From Solihabitans fulvus (lineage in GTDB: Bacteria > Actinomycetota > Actinomycetes > Mycobacteriales > Pseudonocardiaceae): DNA of 49,521 nt. The stretch is taken from assembly GCF_008386585.1 (NCBI RefSeq), contig NZ_VUOB01000060.1, positions 1 to 49,521 of the forward strand, written 5' to 3'. Positions 1 through 7,995 of this stretch are shown piece by piece; position 1 is the first letter of the stretch; each line of letters begins with the position of its first letter. The position numbers and the translations under genes are program-made. The notes beneath the pieces were generated by a model. It was not told the DNA's origin. It did not search any database and worked only from the letters and a program-made list of their open reading frames with translations.

Positions 1-745
1 CGGCGGCGTCGATGATCGCGCGAGGATCACGATGCAGCAGGGGTGCCAACAGCGCGGTCGTGCCGGCGTTCGCCAACGGCCAGAAGATCTCCAGCGCGGC
101 GTCGCCAAAGGTGAGGGTGGTCTTGTGGAGGATGGTCTCGCCGGGTTTGAGCTGGTGTTGGCGTTGCATCCAGGTCATGCGGTTGACCCAGCCGGTGTGG
201 GTGTTGGCCACGCCCTTGGGCATCCCGGTCGATCCGGACGTGTAGTAGATCGAGACCAGGTTGAGCGGGGAGACCGTCGTGGCCGGCTTCGTCGTGGGGC
301 GACGGCCGATGTCGGGCCAGTCGGTGTCCAGGGCGAGCCTCGGCACGTCGTCCGGGATGGGGACGCCCATCCGGTCGAGGGTGAGGCAGACGGTGGCCCG
401 CGAGTCGGTGAGGATGCCCGCGAGCCGGTTGGCGGGGGCTTCGGGGTCGAGCGGGAGGTAGGCGCCGCCGGCTTTGAGGATCGCGATGAGCGCGATCACC
501 ATCTCCAGTGACCGTTCCACGCACAGGCCGACGACGCTGTCGGGGCGGACTCCGTGTTCCTGCAACAGGTGCGCGAGTTGGTTGGCGCGTTCGTCCAGTT
601 CCCGGTAGGTCAGCTCGGTGTCCCCGAGCACGACGGCGATGCGGTCCGGGTTGGCCGCCGCCTGGTCCTCGAACAGCTCGTGCAGACATGCGTCCGACGG
701 GTATGCCACCGTCGTGTCGTTGAACCCGGCCACCGAACTCACCAC
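1..745 (-). CDS. NRPS, N-terminal adenylation domain (partial, runs off left edge)
   Basis: Reading the minus strand from a GTG at 745 (or the adjacent GTG at 742) gives about 248 residues of an A domain that continues past the window. The A2 region (LKAGGAYLPLDPE), A3 (YYTSGSTGMPKGV) and A4 region are all visible. No condensation domain precedes it, so this is a loading module or an A-first synthetase. A GGTGGGG run lies just upstream of the start. The A4 segment reads TFGDAALEIFWPL, so the Asp that normally binds the alpha-amino group (GrsA D235) is Gly here, with an Asp one position later; this suggests an unusual substrate. It lies 47 bp downstream of a formyltransferase in the same direction, which suggests an N-formylated starter unit. 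The identity as an A domain is certain; the substrate is unknown because the other code residues are outside the window. Confidence 0.9.
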   Translation of the reverse strand, partial: MVSSVAGFNDTTVAYPSDACLHELFEDQAAANPDRIAVVLGDTELTYRELDERANQLAHLLQEHGVRPDSVVGLCVERSLEMVIALIAILKAGGAYLPLDPEAPANRLAGILTDSRATVCLTLDRMGVPIPDDVPRLALDTDWPDIGRRPTTKPATTVSPLNLVSIYYTSGSTGMPKGVANTHTGWVNRMTWMQRQHQLKPGETILHKTTLTFGDAALEIFWPLANAGTTALLAPLLHRDPRAIIDAA

Positions 746-792
746 AGAGCCCACCCCACCGTCCGTAGCTACAAAATATATATATTTGCCCG

Positions 793-1650
793 TCAGGAAC
801 GGTCGGCGTTCTCCCGCATGGCGAGGTACCCCAGCTCCGCCTGCCGCCGTCGTTCCTCGGTGAACTCGGCGAACTTGAAGTCCCGGCACGATCCGGTCAA
901 GTCGGGAACTATTCCGAGCGGACTAATCGATGGTCGCTCCGTCAACTGCTTCGCGACATTGGCGAGAACGTCGAACGCCAACATGAACAGGTGCGCCTTA
1001 CAGTCCCATATCGAGTCGAACTGAAATGGGTCATTGAATCGCGCGCCCGCGACTATAGGGCCGCTGTCAACCCCGGTGTCCACGTAGTGGGCCGTCGCGC
1101 CGACCGAGGCGGAGAACCGCTTGACATCCTGTGCCGCGGCGATCTGCTCAATTGCGTGCGCGCCGCGCGCGATGGGCAGCACGGCCGAGTGTGCATTGAT
1201 GATCCGCGATCCGGTCAGGTCGATCCACCATGGCGCGAGCATGCGGTCGAGGAAGATGAAGAAAAAGGGTTTGACGGGCCCGGAGCACTGGTCCGCGAGC
1301 CACTCCTTGACGCTCGCGTCGTTGGCCTTCCTGCCGATGAAGACGGTGTTCGGCTCCTCGGCGACGGTGTGCGCCGGCACGCCGAAGGCCGCCACCATGG
1401 CCCGCTCCGTCTCGCTCAGACCGGGGTAGAGCTGCTCAAGGTCGCGCCATGCCTGGGACGTCAGCTCGCGCCGGCCCTGGTGCTGTCGGTGGAACTCGGC
1501 TCGTGCGCGCCGCAGCTCCGCCGAGAGCGGTGCCTCGCGGAGCACCACGCCGGCGTTGCCTGGTGATCCCGCAAAGGTATCGATCCATTTCGTGACCAGA
1601 TAGCTGGCGTGAAATGTGTTCTCGGTCATGAGGAAATATCTGAAGCGCAC
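793..1650 (-). CDS. Fmt/GART-like formyltransferase
   Basis: A 285-residue protein with the formyltransferase core: an INAHSAVLP segment (catalytic Asn and His region) and GATAHYVDTGVDSGPIV with the conserved His and Asp. The family transfers a formyl group from 10-formyltetrahydrofolate to an amine. I chose GTG 1650 over the upstream GTG 1674 because AAGGAG at 1658-1663 sits 7 nt before it. It is the first gene of the minus-strand unit that continues into the A-first NRPS, and it is divergent from the C-T-C-A-T synthetase. Its likely job is N-formylation of the amino acid on the loading module, as the fused F domain does in linear gramicidin synthetase; formylation of a free amino acid is the alternative. 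It is visibly richer in AT than its neighbours, which hints at a separate origin. Confidence 0.85.
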   Translation of the reverse strand: MRFRYFLMTENTFHASYLVTKWIDTFAGSPGNAGVVLREAPLSAELRRARAEFHRQHQGRRELTSQAWRDLEQLYPGLSETERAMVAAFGVPAHTVAEEPNTVFIGRKANDASVKEWLADQCSGPVKPFFFIFLDRMLAPWWIDLTGSRIINAHSAVLPIARGAHAIEQIAAAQDVKRFSASVGATAHYVDTGVDSGPIVAGARFNDPFQFDSIWDCKAHLFMLAFDVLANVAKQLTERPSISPLGIVPDLTGSCRDFKFAEFTEERRRQAELGYLAMRENADRS

Positions 1651-1800
1651 GAAGATGCTCCTTGGAATGTTCACGCGCAGAGAAATTTAGCTGCGCCGAC
1701 CAACGGTTGTCCCATGGGTGGCTGCGCGAGTACCGGCGCCGACTTGACTGCGGCGTGCAGGTCACCACTTTTACGGGCGAGAGGCGTTACTGACAATGAA

Positions 1801-1816
1801 TGTGATGAAGGTCACA
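1801..1816. promoter_or_regulatory. CRP-type palindrome upstream of first NRPS operon
   Basis: TGTGATGAAGGTCACA is an exact TGTGA-N6-TCACA palindrome, the classical CRP/FNR-family operator, and it also fits the looser GTG-N6-GNCAC pattern that I recall for Streptomyces Crp. It lies 112 bp before the ATG of the C-T-C-A-T synthetase. A close relative is found in front of the second synthetase at 11541. Binding is inferred. Confidence 0.6.
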
Positions 1817-1821
1817 ACGTG

Positions 1822-1849
1822 TTGAAATGCGAACAAGTCCACTTGATAG
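1822..1849 (+). promoter_or_regulatory. Possible promoter of the first NRPS operon
   Basis: TTGAAA (1822-1827), a 16-nt spacer and TGATAG (1844-1849) resemble a sigma-70/HrdB-type promoter placed just after the CRP-like palindrome. Transcription would start near 1856 and give a leader of about 70 nt. This is a by-eye assignment only. Confidence 0.35.
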
Positions 1850-1927
1850 CGTCACCTCCGGCAGGACTGTCGCGTCTGATCGACTGGGGAGGCGCGCAAG
1901 TCCCGTCCGCTTCTGGGGAGGAGCCGT

Positions 1928-4900
1928 ATGGGCTCGGCACGCTTTGGGGACGATTTATCTCCCGCAAAGACAGATCTGCTTCGCAAGCTTCTCGAAACGG
2001 ACACTTCCGGCGTCGAGAACTTTGGAATTCAACCTTTTCCGAGAGACGGGTCGATCGGTGCCTCCTCCGCTCAGCGGAGGCTGTGGTTCCTGGAGCAACT
2101 CCACGGTGCGGACGCCGCATACAACTCGCCGTTCGCGCTGAGGCTGCGGGGGCCGCTCGACGTCGGCGCGCTCCGGGCGGGCGCGCGCGACCTGGTCGCG
2201 CGGCACGAGAGCCTCCGCACGACTGTCGCGGAGACCGACGACGACGTCGTGCAGATCATCGCGCCGTCGGCGGACCTGGACCTGCCGCTCACCGACCTGC
2301 GCCAGGCGCCGGTCGAGGCGCGCGAGGAACTGGCGGCGAGGGCACTGGACGCCTCGGCGAACACACCGTTCCGATTGGACGGCGAGCCGCTGGTGCGGTG
2401 GGAACTGCTTCGCCTCGCCGACGACGACCACTACCTGTTCGTGAACCTCCACCACATCATCACCGACGGCTGGTCGGAGGGCGTGTTCTTCCACGAGCTC
2501 GGCGTCCTGTACTCGGCGCGGGTCACCGGCACGGCCTCGCCCCTGCCGGACCAGCGCCTGCACTACGCGGACTACGCCAGGTGGGAGGCCGAGCAGGTCG
2601 CCGGTGGCCGGTTCGAGTCGCAGCTGGCCTACTGGCGGGACCGCCTCGCGGGGGCCGCCGCGCCGCTGGCCCTCCCGTTCGACCGTCCACCAGGGACTCG
2701 TGCCACGCGCGCGGGCGGATCGGTCGGCTGTGCCGTTCCCCGCGACCTGCTGAGCGGGCACCGCGCCGGGGACGGCGGTGGCAGGGACGACCTCTCGGTG
2801 TCCACCGCGGCCATCGCCGCCCTGACGGTCCTGTTGCACCGGTACACCGGCGAGCGCGACATCGTCGTCGGCGTTCCGGTGGCCAACCGGACGCGCCACG
2901 AGTGGGAGTCGGTCCTCGGCCAGTTCGTGAACACGGTCGCGCTGCGGGTCACCGTCGCGGACGGCGCGTCGCTGCGCGATGTGCTGCGCGAGACCAGGTC
3001 CGCGCTGACCGAGGCTGCGGCCAACCAGGAGGTGCCCTTCGACCGGGTCGTGGACGCGGTCGACGCGCCGCGCGAGCCCGACCGAAACCCGATCTTCCAG
3101 GTGCTGTGCGTGGTGAACGAGGCCGCGCCGGCACCCGCGTTCGCCCGGCTCACCACGGAACTCAAGGAACTGGGCACCCACACGGCGAAGTTCGACCTCC
3201 AGTTGAACGTCGACCACGACGCGTCCGGACTGGCTTGCGCGTTCGAGTTCCCCACCGACCTGTTCGACCGAGCGACCGTCGAGCGGCTGGCCGCCGACTA
3301 CCGCGCCGTGCTCGGCGACCTGGTGAACGATCCGGGTCGCCGCGTCGACGCGCTCGACGTCGGCCGGCCGCCGTCGAGGCCGCTGACCGTCGCACCGTCC
3401 ACTTCGGACGCCGTCGTCGCACCAGACACCGAGGACGACCCGCCGGCCACGCCGACCGAGCTGGCGCTGGCGGAGATCTGGTCCGAGGTGCTCGAGACAC
3501 CGGATGTCACCCGGCAGAGCCATTTCTTCCGCTCCGGCGGCGGTTCCCTGTTGGCCACCAGGACAGTCATCCGTATCCGCAAGCGATGGGGCGTCGACGC
3601 GACCGTGCGGCTGGTGTTCGAGACGCCCGTCCTGCACGAGCTCGCCGAGCAGATCGACCGCAGGATCGGTCGGCCGGAACCGGACACCGCCACGATCGCC
3701 GTGCGCGCCGGGGCCGCCGAGACGCCGCTGTCCTTCGGGCAGGAACGGCTGTGGTTCCTCAACCAGTACGACCCCGAGGACACCAGCTACAACGTCGTGT
3801 TCGCGATGGAGGTCGGCGGCGCGCTCCACCCCGCGGCGCTCGAACAGGCCCTGAACGCGTTGGTCGCCAGGCACGAGATGCTGCGCACCACCTTCCAGGT
3901 GGTCGACGACCGGCCGATCCAGGTGGTCGCGCCGGCCTCGGACCTGACGCTCACCGTGCTCGACCTCTCGGACCTGTCGGCCGAGGACGGATTCGCCGAG
4001 GCCACGCGGCTGGCGCGCCGGGAGGCCGAGACGCCGTTCGACCTGGCGCGCGGTCCGCTGCTGCGGGCCACCGCGTATCGGTTGGCGGACCAGCGGTTCC
4101 TGCTCGTCTACGCGCTGCACCACATCGTGATCGACGACTGGTCGAGCCAGATTTTCTTCCGGGAGCTGTCCGAGCTGTACCGGGCGGCGCTCACCGGCGC
4201 GCAGGCGGCGCTGCCCGCACTCCCCGTGCAGTACGGCGACCATGCGCTGTGGCAGCGCGGGCGGCTGACCGACGAGGTGCTCGCGAGGCAGCTGGACTAC
4301 TGGCGGACGACGCTGGCCGACGCACCCGCCGTGCTGGAGCTGCCGACCGACCACCCCCGCCCGGCCACGCCGTCCTACACCGGCGGCACCCGAACCGCGT
4401 TGTTGCCAAGGGAACTCGCGGCCCGGCTGGAGAAGCTGAGCCGCGAGTCGGACACCACCATGTACATGACGCTGCTCGCCGCGTTCCAGGTGCTGCTGAT
4501 GCGGCACAGCGGGCAGCGCGACGTGCTGGTCGGCACCACCATGGCGACCAGGACTGAGGTGGAGGAGGAGGCGCTGATCGGCTTCTTCGTCAACACCGTG
4601 GTCCTCCGCGCGGACCTGACCGGCGACCCGGCGTTCCGCGAGCTGCTCGCGCGGGTGCGCGAGGCGACTCTCGGCGCGTTCGCGCACCAGGACCTGCCGT
4701 TCGAACGGCTGGTGCACGAGCTGAGGCCCGACAGGACGACGCACCGCACGCCGATCTTCCAGGTGCTGTTCGACTTCCAGACCGACGAGCCGGACAAGCT
4801 CGCGCTCGCCGACCATCCGGTCCGCCCGGTGGACATCGGGGCGGACAGCGCGCACTTCGACCTGACCATGGCGGTCATCGACACCGTCGACGGCCTGCAC

Positions 4901-6961
4901 GTCGGCGTCAGGTACCGCGACGACCTGTTCTCCGGCGAGACCGTCGAACGCTGGTTGCAGCGCTGGCGAGTCCTGCTGGAGGGCATCGTCGAGAACCCGG
5001 ACGAGCGGGTCGAGACGCTGCCGCTGCTGCCGGCGGACGAGCGGTCGTTGCTGTTGACGCAGTGGAGCACGACAGGACGGTCCACCCCGCGTTTCGCGGC
5101 CGTGCACGAGATGGTGGAGTCCTGGGCCGAGGCGACCCCGGACGCCGTCGCTCTGGTGCACGAGGACGTCCGGCTGACCTATCGCGACCTCAATGCCCGC
5201 GCGAACCAGCTCGCGCACTGGCTCGGCGAGCGCGGTGTCGGGCCGGACACGGGGGTCGCGCTCTACGTGGACCGCTCCATCGAGGCGATGGTCGGCATCC
5301 TCGGCGTGCTCAAGGCCGGCGGGTACTACGTGCCGCTGGACGTGTCCTATCCGGCGCAACGGATCCGCGACATCATCGCGGACGTGTCCCCGCGCGTGTT
5401 CCTCACCATGAGCCGGTTCGCCCCGGCGCTTGCGGAGATCACCGGGCAGGACCACGCCCCCGTGCTCGCGATGGACGCGCTCGACGCCGAAATCTCCCTG
5501 CGCCCCACGGCGAATCCCGGCGTTTCGCTGCACGAGGAGAACCTGGTGTACGTGCTGCACACCTCGGGATCGACCGGGCGCCCCAAGGGGGTCGCCATGC
5601 AGCACGGCGCCCTGCTGCGGATCATCGACTGGTACACGACGGAGACCGGCATCGCGCCGGGAGCGCGCCTGTTGCAGTTCAGCTCGCTCGGCTTCGACGC
5701 GTCGTTCTGCGAGATCTTCGGCGGCTGGCATGCCGGCGCGCGGGTGGTGCTGCTGCCGCGCGACGAGTTGCGGCGCGACGCCGAGGCGCTGCTCGATCTC
5801 CTGGAGCGCGAGGAGATCGAGCACCTCGAGGCGCCGTACTCCGGCCTGCTGAACATCGCCTACTGGGCCGTGCACCACGGCCGAAACCGGTCGCTGCGGC
5901 TGCGCACGATCGTCACCGGCGGCGAGCAGCTGCTGATGGCCCCCGACCTGGTCCGGTGGCTGGCGCAGCTGCCGGGCTGCGCGCTGCGCAACGGGTACGG
6001 CCCCTCGGAGACGAGCGTCGCGACCACCCATTGGCTGCGCGGGGACCCGACGACGTGGCCGGAACTGCCGCCCATCGGGCGGCCGATCACCGATGCGGAC
6101 GTCTACGTGCTGGACGACTCGATGGGGCCGGTGCCCGTCGGCGCCACCGGCGAGGTCTATGTCGGCGGCGACATCGTGGCCAGGGGCTACCTCAACCGGC
6201 CGGGGCTGACCGCCGAGCGTTTCGTGCCGGACCCGTTCGGCGGTGTGCCGGCCCGCAGGCTCTACCGGACGGGCGACTTCGCCAGGCATCGCGCCGACGG
6301 CGTGCTCGAGTTCCTCGGCAGGATCGACAACCAGGTCAAGCTGCGCGGCTACCGGATCGAACTCGGCGAGATCGAGTCCTGCCTACAGTCCCATCCCGAG
6401 GTGCAGGAGGCCGCCGTCGCGGTGCGCGAGGACGACCTTGGCAGGCGGCTCGTCGGCTACGTCGTGGCCAGGGATCCCGCCAGGGCGCCAGGCAACGAGG
6501 AACTCCGGGCCTATGTCGGGGAGCGGCTGCCCGAGTACATGGTTCCCTCGACGCACGTGGCGGTCGACGCCTTCTCGTTGACCGCGAGCGGCAAGCTGGA
6601 CCGCGCCGCGCTGCCCGTCGACGCGGTGGCTCCGGTCGCCGCGGCGCGGCCGGACGAGCCGCTGTCCGACACGGCCGTGGCACTCACGAAGATCTGGCAG
6701 GACCTGTTCAGGACGACCGAGATCGGCCAGCACGACAACTTCTTCGACCTCGGCGGCCACTCGCTGCTGGCGACGAGGGCGATCGCCAGGATCCGGTCCG
6801 CGGTCGGCACGAAGGTGTTGCTCAGTCAGGTGTTCGAGTATCCGACGATCGCGGAGCTGGCTGCCGAGATCGACCGGACCGCGCGGCCGGCAGACGAGGG
6901 GCCGAGGGTGTCCAGACGCGAGCGACAGCCGCTACGCGCACCGGTCCAACGAGCGGAGTGA
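1928..6961 (+). CDS. NRPS, C-T-C-A-T (first module lacks A)
   Basis: A 1677-residue synthetase starting at ATG 1928 behind GGGGAGGAG. Domains: C1 about 40-460 with HHIITDGWS near 175; T1 about 505-575 with the pantetheine Ser near 540 in a GGGSLL context; C2 about 600-1030 with HHIVIDDWS near 731 (second Asp in place of the usual Gly); A about 1055-1545 with TSGSTGRPKGV near 1212; T2 about 1580-1650 with GGHSLL, Ser near 1612. There is no TE or E domain. The first module has no A domain, so its carrier must be charged in trans. By-eye specificity residues of the A domain are D-A-C-L-V-G-G-V-A, which I cannot assign. Residue 10 is a TTA leucine codon (1955-1957), which suggests bldA-type control. 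The stop overlaps a possible GTG in GTGA. Confidence 0.95.
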   Translation: MGSARFGDDLSPAKTDLLRKLLETDTSGVENFGIQPFPRDGSIGASSAQRRLWFLEQLHGADAAYNSPFALRLRGPLDVGALRAGARDLVARHESLRTTVAETDDDVVQIIAPSADLDLPLTDLRQAPVEAREELAARALDASANTPFRLDGEPLVRWELLRLADDDHYLFVNLHHIITDGWSEGVFFHELGVLYSARVTGTASPLPDQRLHYADYARWEAEQVAGGRFESQLAYWRDRLAGAAAPLALPFDRPPGTRATRAGGSVGCAVPRDLLSGHRAGDGGGRDDLSVSTAAIAALTVLLHRYTGERDIVVGVPVANRTRHEWESVLGQFVNTVALRVTVADGASLRDVLRETRSALTEAAANQEVPFDRVVDAVDAPREPDRNPIFQVLCVVNEAAPAPAFARLTTELKELGTHTAKFDLQLNVDHDASGLACAFEFPTDLFDRATVERLAADYRAVLGDLVNDPGRRVDALDVGRPPSRPLTVAPSTSDAVVAPDTEDDPPATPTELALAEIWSEVLETPDVTRQSHFFRSGGGSLLATRTVIRIRKRWGVDATVRLVFETPVLHELAEQIDRRIGRPEPDTATIAVRAGAAETPLSFGQERLWFLNQYDPEDTSYNVVFAMEVGGALHPAALEQALNALVARHEMLRTTFQVVDDRPIQVVAPASDLTLTVLDLSDLSAEDGFAEATRLARREAETPFDLARGPLLRATAYRLADQRFLLVYALHHIVIDDWSSQIFFRELSELYRAALTGAQAALPALPVQYGDHALWQRGRLTDEVLARQLDYWRTTLADAPAVLELPTDHPRPATPSYTGGTRTALLPRELAARLEKLSRESDTTMYMTLLAAFQVLLMRHSGQRDVLVGTTMATRTEVEEEALIGFFVNTVVLRADLTGDPAFRELLARVREATLGAFAHQDLPFERLVHELRPDRTTHRTPIFQVLFDFQTDEPDKLALADHPVRPVDIGADSAHFDLTMAVIDTVDGLHVGVRYRDDLFSGETVERWLQRWRVLLEGIVENPDERVETLPLLPADERSLLLTQWSTTGRSTPRFAAVHEMVESWAEATPDAVALVHEDVRLTYRDLNARANQLAHWLGERGVGPDTGVALYVDRSIEAMVGILGVLKAGGYYVPLDVSYPAQRIRDIIADVSPRVFLTMSRFAPALAEITGQDHAPVLAMDALDAEISLRPTANPGVSLHEENLVYVLHTSGSTGRPKGVAMQHGALLRIIDWYTTETGIAPGARLLQFSSLGFDASFCEIFGGWHAGARVVLLPRDELRRDAEALLDLLEREEIEHLEAPYSGLLNIAYWAVHHGRNRSLRLRTIVTGGEQLLMAPDLVRWLAQLPGCALRNGYGPSETSVATTHWLRGDPTTWPELPPIGRPITDADVYVLDDSMGPVPVGATGEVYVGGDIVARGYLNRPGLTAERFVPDPFGGVPARRLYRTGDFARHRADGVLEFLGRIDNQVKLRGYRIELGEIESCLQSHPEVQEAAVAVREDDLGRRLVGYVVARDPARAPGNEELRAYVGERLPEYMVPSTHVAVDAFSLTASGKLDRAALPVDAVAPVAAARPDEPLSDTAVALTKIWQDLFRTTEIGQHDNFFDLGGHSLLATRAIARIRSAVGTKVLLSQVFEYPTIAELAAEIDRTARPADEGPRVSRRERQPLRAPVQRAE

Positions 6962-7011
6962 GGGTGGCGAGCCCGCAGGCCAGGCAGCGGCGGAAGGGCG
7001 GAACGGGGTCC

Positions 7012-7953
7012 ATGGCAGGTGACGAGGCCGCCGTCGAGGTCATCGACCTTGGCGGCGTCACCGGGGTGGGCAGGGCCAACGGCACGTTCGGCGAGCTGCT
7101 CCAGGGCCGGTTGCCTGGGGACGACCTCGACTTCCTGGTGACGCTGCCGATCACCCAGTCGTCGACGGCGACGTTCGTGTCGACCCCGGAGCGCGACGAG
7201 ATCAGGGTGGTGCCTGCGCACAAGCGGAAGTCGCAGCGGCTGGTCGGCGACATCCTGCGCGCGCACGGCCGGCGCGGCGGCGGGGTGCTCACCCTGGTCA
7301 GCACCCTGCCGGAGGGCAAGGGGTTTGCGAGTTCGTCGGCCGACCTGGTGGCCACCGCGCGGGCGGTCGGCGGGGCGCTGGGGATCGCGCTGGACGCGGT
7401 CGCGATCGAGGACTTCCTCAGGAGGATCGAGCCATCGGACGGCGTGATGCACGACGGGATCGTGTCCTTCTACCACCGCGAGGTCCGCCTGCGAGAGTGG
7501 CTGGGCTGCCTGCCCCCGTTGACGATCGTCGCGCACGACGAGGGCGGCGAGGTCGACACGGTCGGCTACAACCGAATCCCCAAGCCCTACACGGCCGAGG
7601 ACAAGCGGGAGTACGCGCGGCTGCTGTCGGTGCTGTCCGACGCGGTCCGCGCGCGCGACCTCGCGGCCGTCGGCGCGGTGTCGTCGAGGAGCGTGCAGCT
7701 CGACGCGCGGTACTGGCAGAGACCACGACTGGACGCGCTGCGCAGGGTCTGCGCGGACATCGACGGTCTCGGTCTGGTGCTGGCGCACAGCGGAACCGTG
7801 ACGGGAATCCTCGTCGCGGACGCCGATCCCGACTACCTGGCGAAGATCGAGCACGCGACGGCACGCTGCCGGGCGCTCGGCGGTCCGGTGTCCGTGCATC
7901 GCTCGCTGTGCGTCGACGACGAATGCGGTCCACTGCAAGCACAGGTGGGCTGA
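7012..7953 (+). CDS. L-threonine kinase-like GHMP kinase (PduX-type)
   Basis: A 313-residue GHMP-family kinase. Near residue 100 the ATP-binding motif PEGKGFASSSAD is clear; the N-terminal GRANGTFGELLQG segment matches the PduX/threonine-kinase branch. PduX homologues make O-phospho-L-threonine. I chose ATG 7012; GTG 6958 overlapping the NRPS stop and GTG 6964 are possible longer starts. It is co-transcribed with the upstream synthetase and the downstream A domain. Together with the lyase at 23746 and the PLP enzyme at 25298 it completes a plausible set for 2,3-diaminobutyrate formation, as proposed for friulimicin-type lipopeptides and uridyl peptide antibiotics, where phosphothreonine is the activated precursor. 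The kinase family is secure; the threonine substrate is inferred from the similarity and the context. Confidence 0.82.
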   Translation: MAGDEAAVEVIDLGGVTGVGRANGTFGELLQGRLPGDDLDFLVTLPITQSSTATFVSTPERDEIRVVPAHKRKSQRLVGDILRAHGRRGGGVLTLVSTLPEGKGFASSSADLVATARAVGGALGIALDAVAIEDFLRRIEPSDGVMHDGIVSFYHREVRLREWLGCLPPLTIVAHDEGGEVDTVGYNRIPKPYTAEDKREYARLLSVLSDAVRARDLAAVGAVSSRSVQLDARYWQRPRLDALRRVCADIDGLGLVLAHSGTVTGILVADADPDYLAKIEHATARCRALGGPVSVHRSLCVDDECGPLQAQVG

Positions 7954-7995
7954 CCGGCATGGACTCCGTTGACAGGAAAGAAGAAGGACGCTGGC

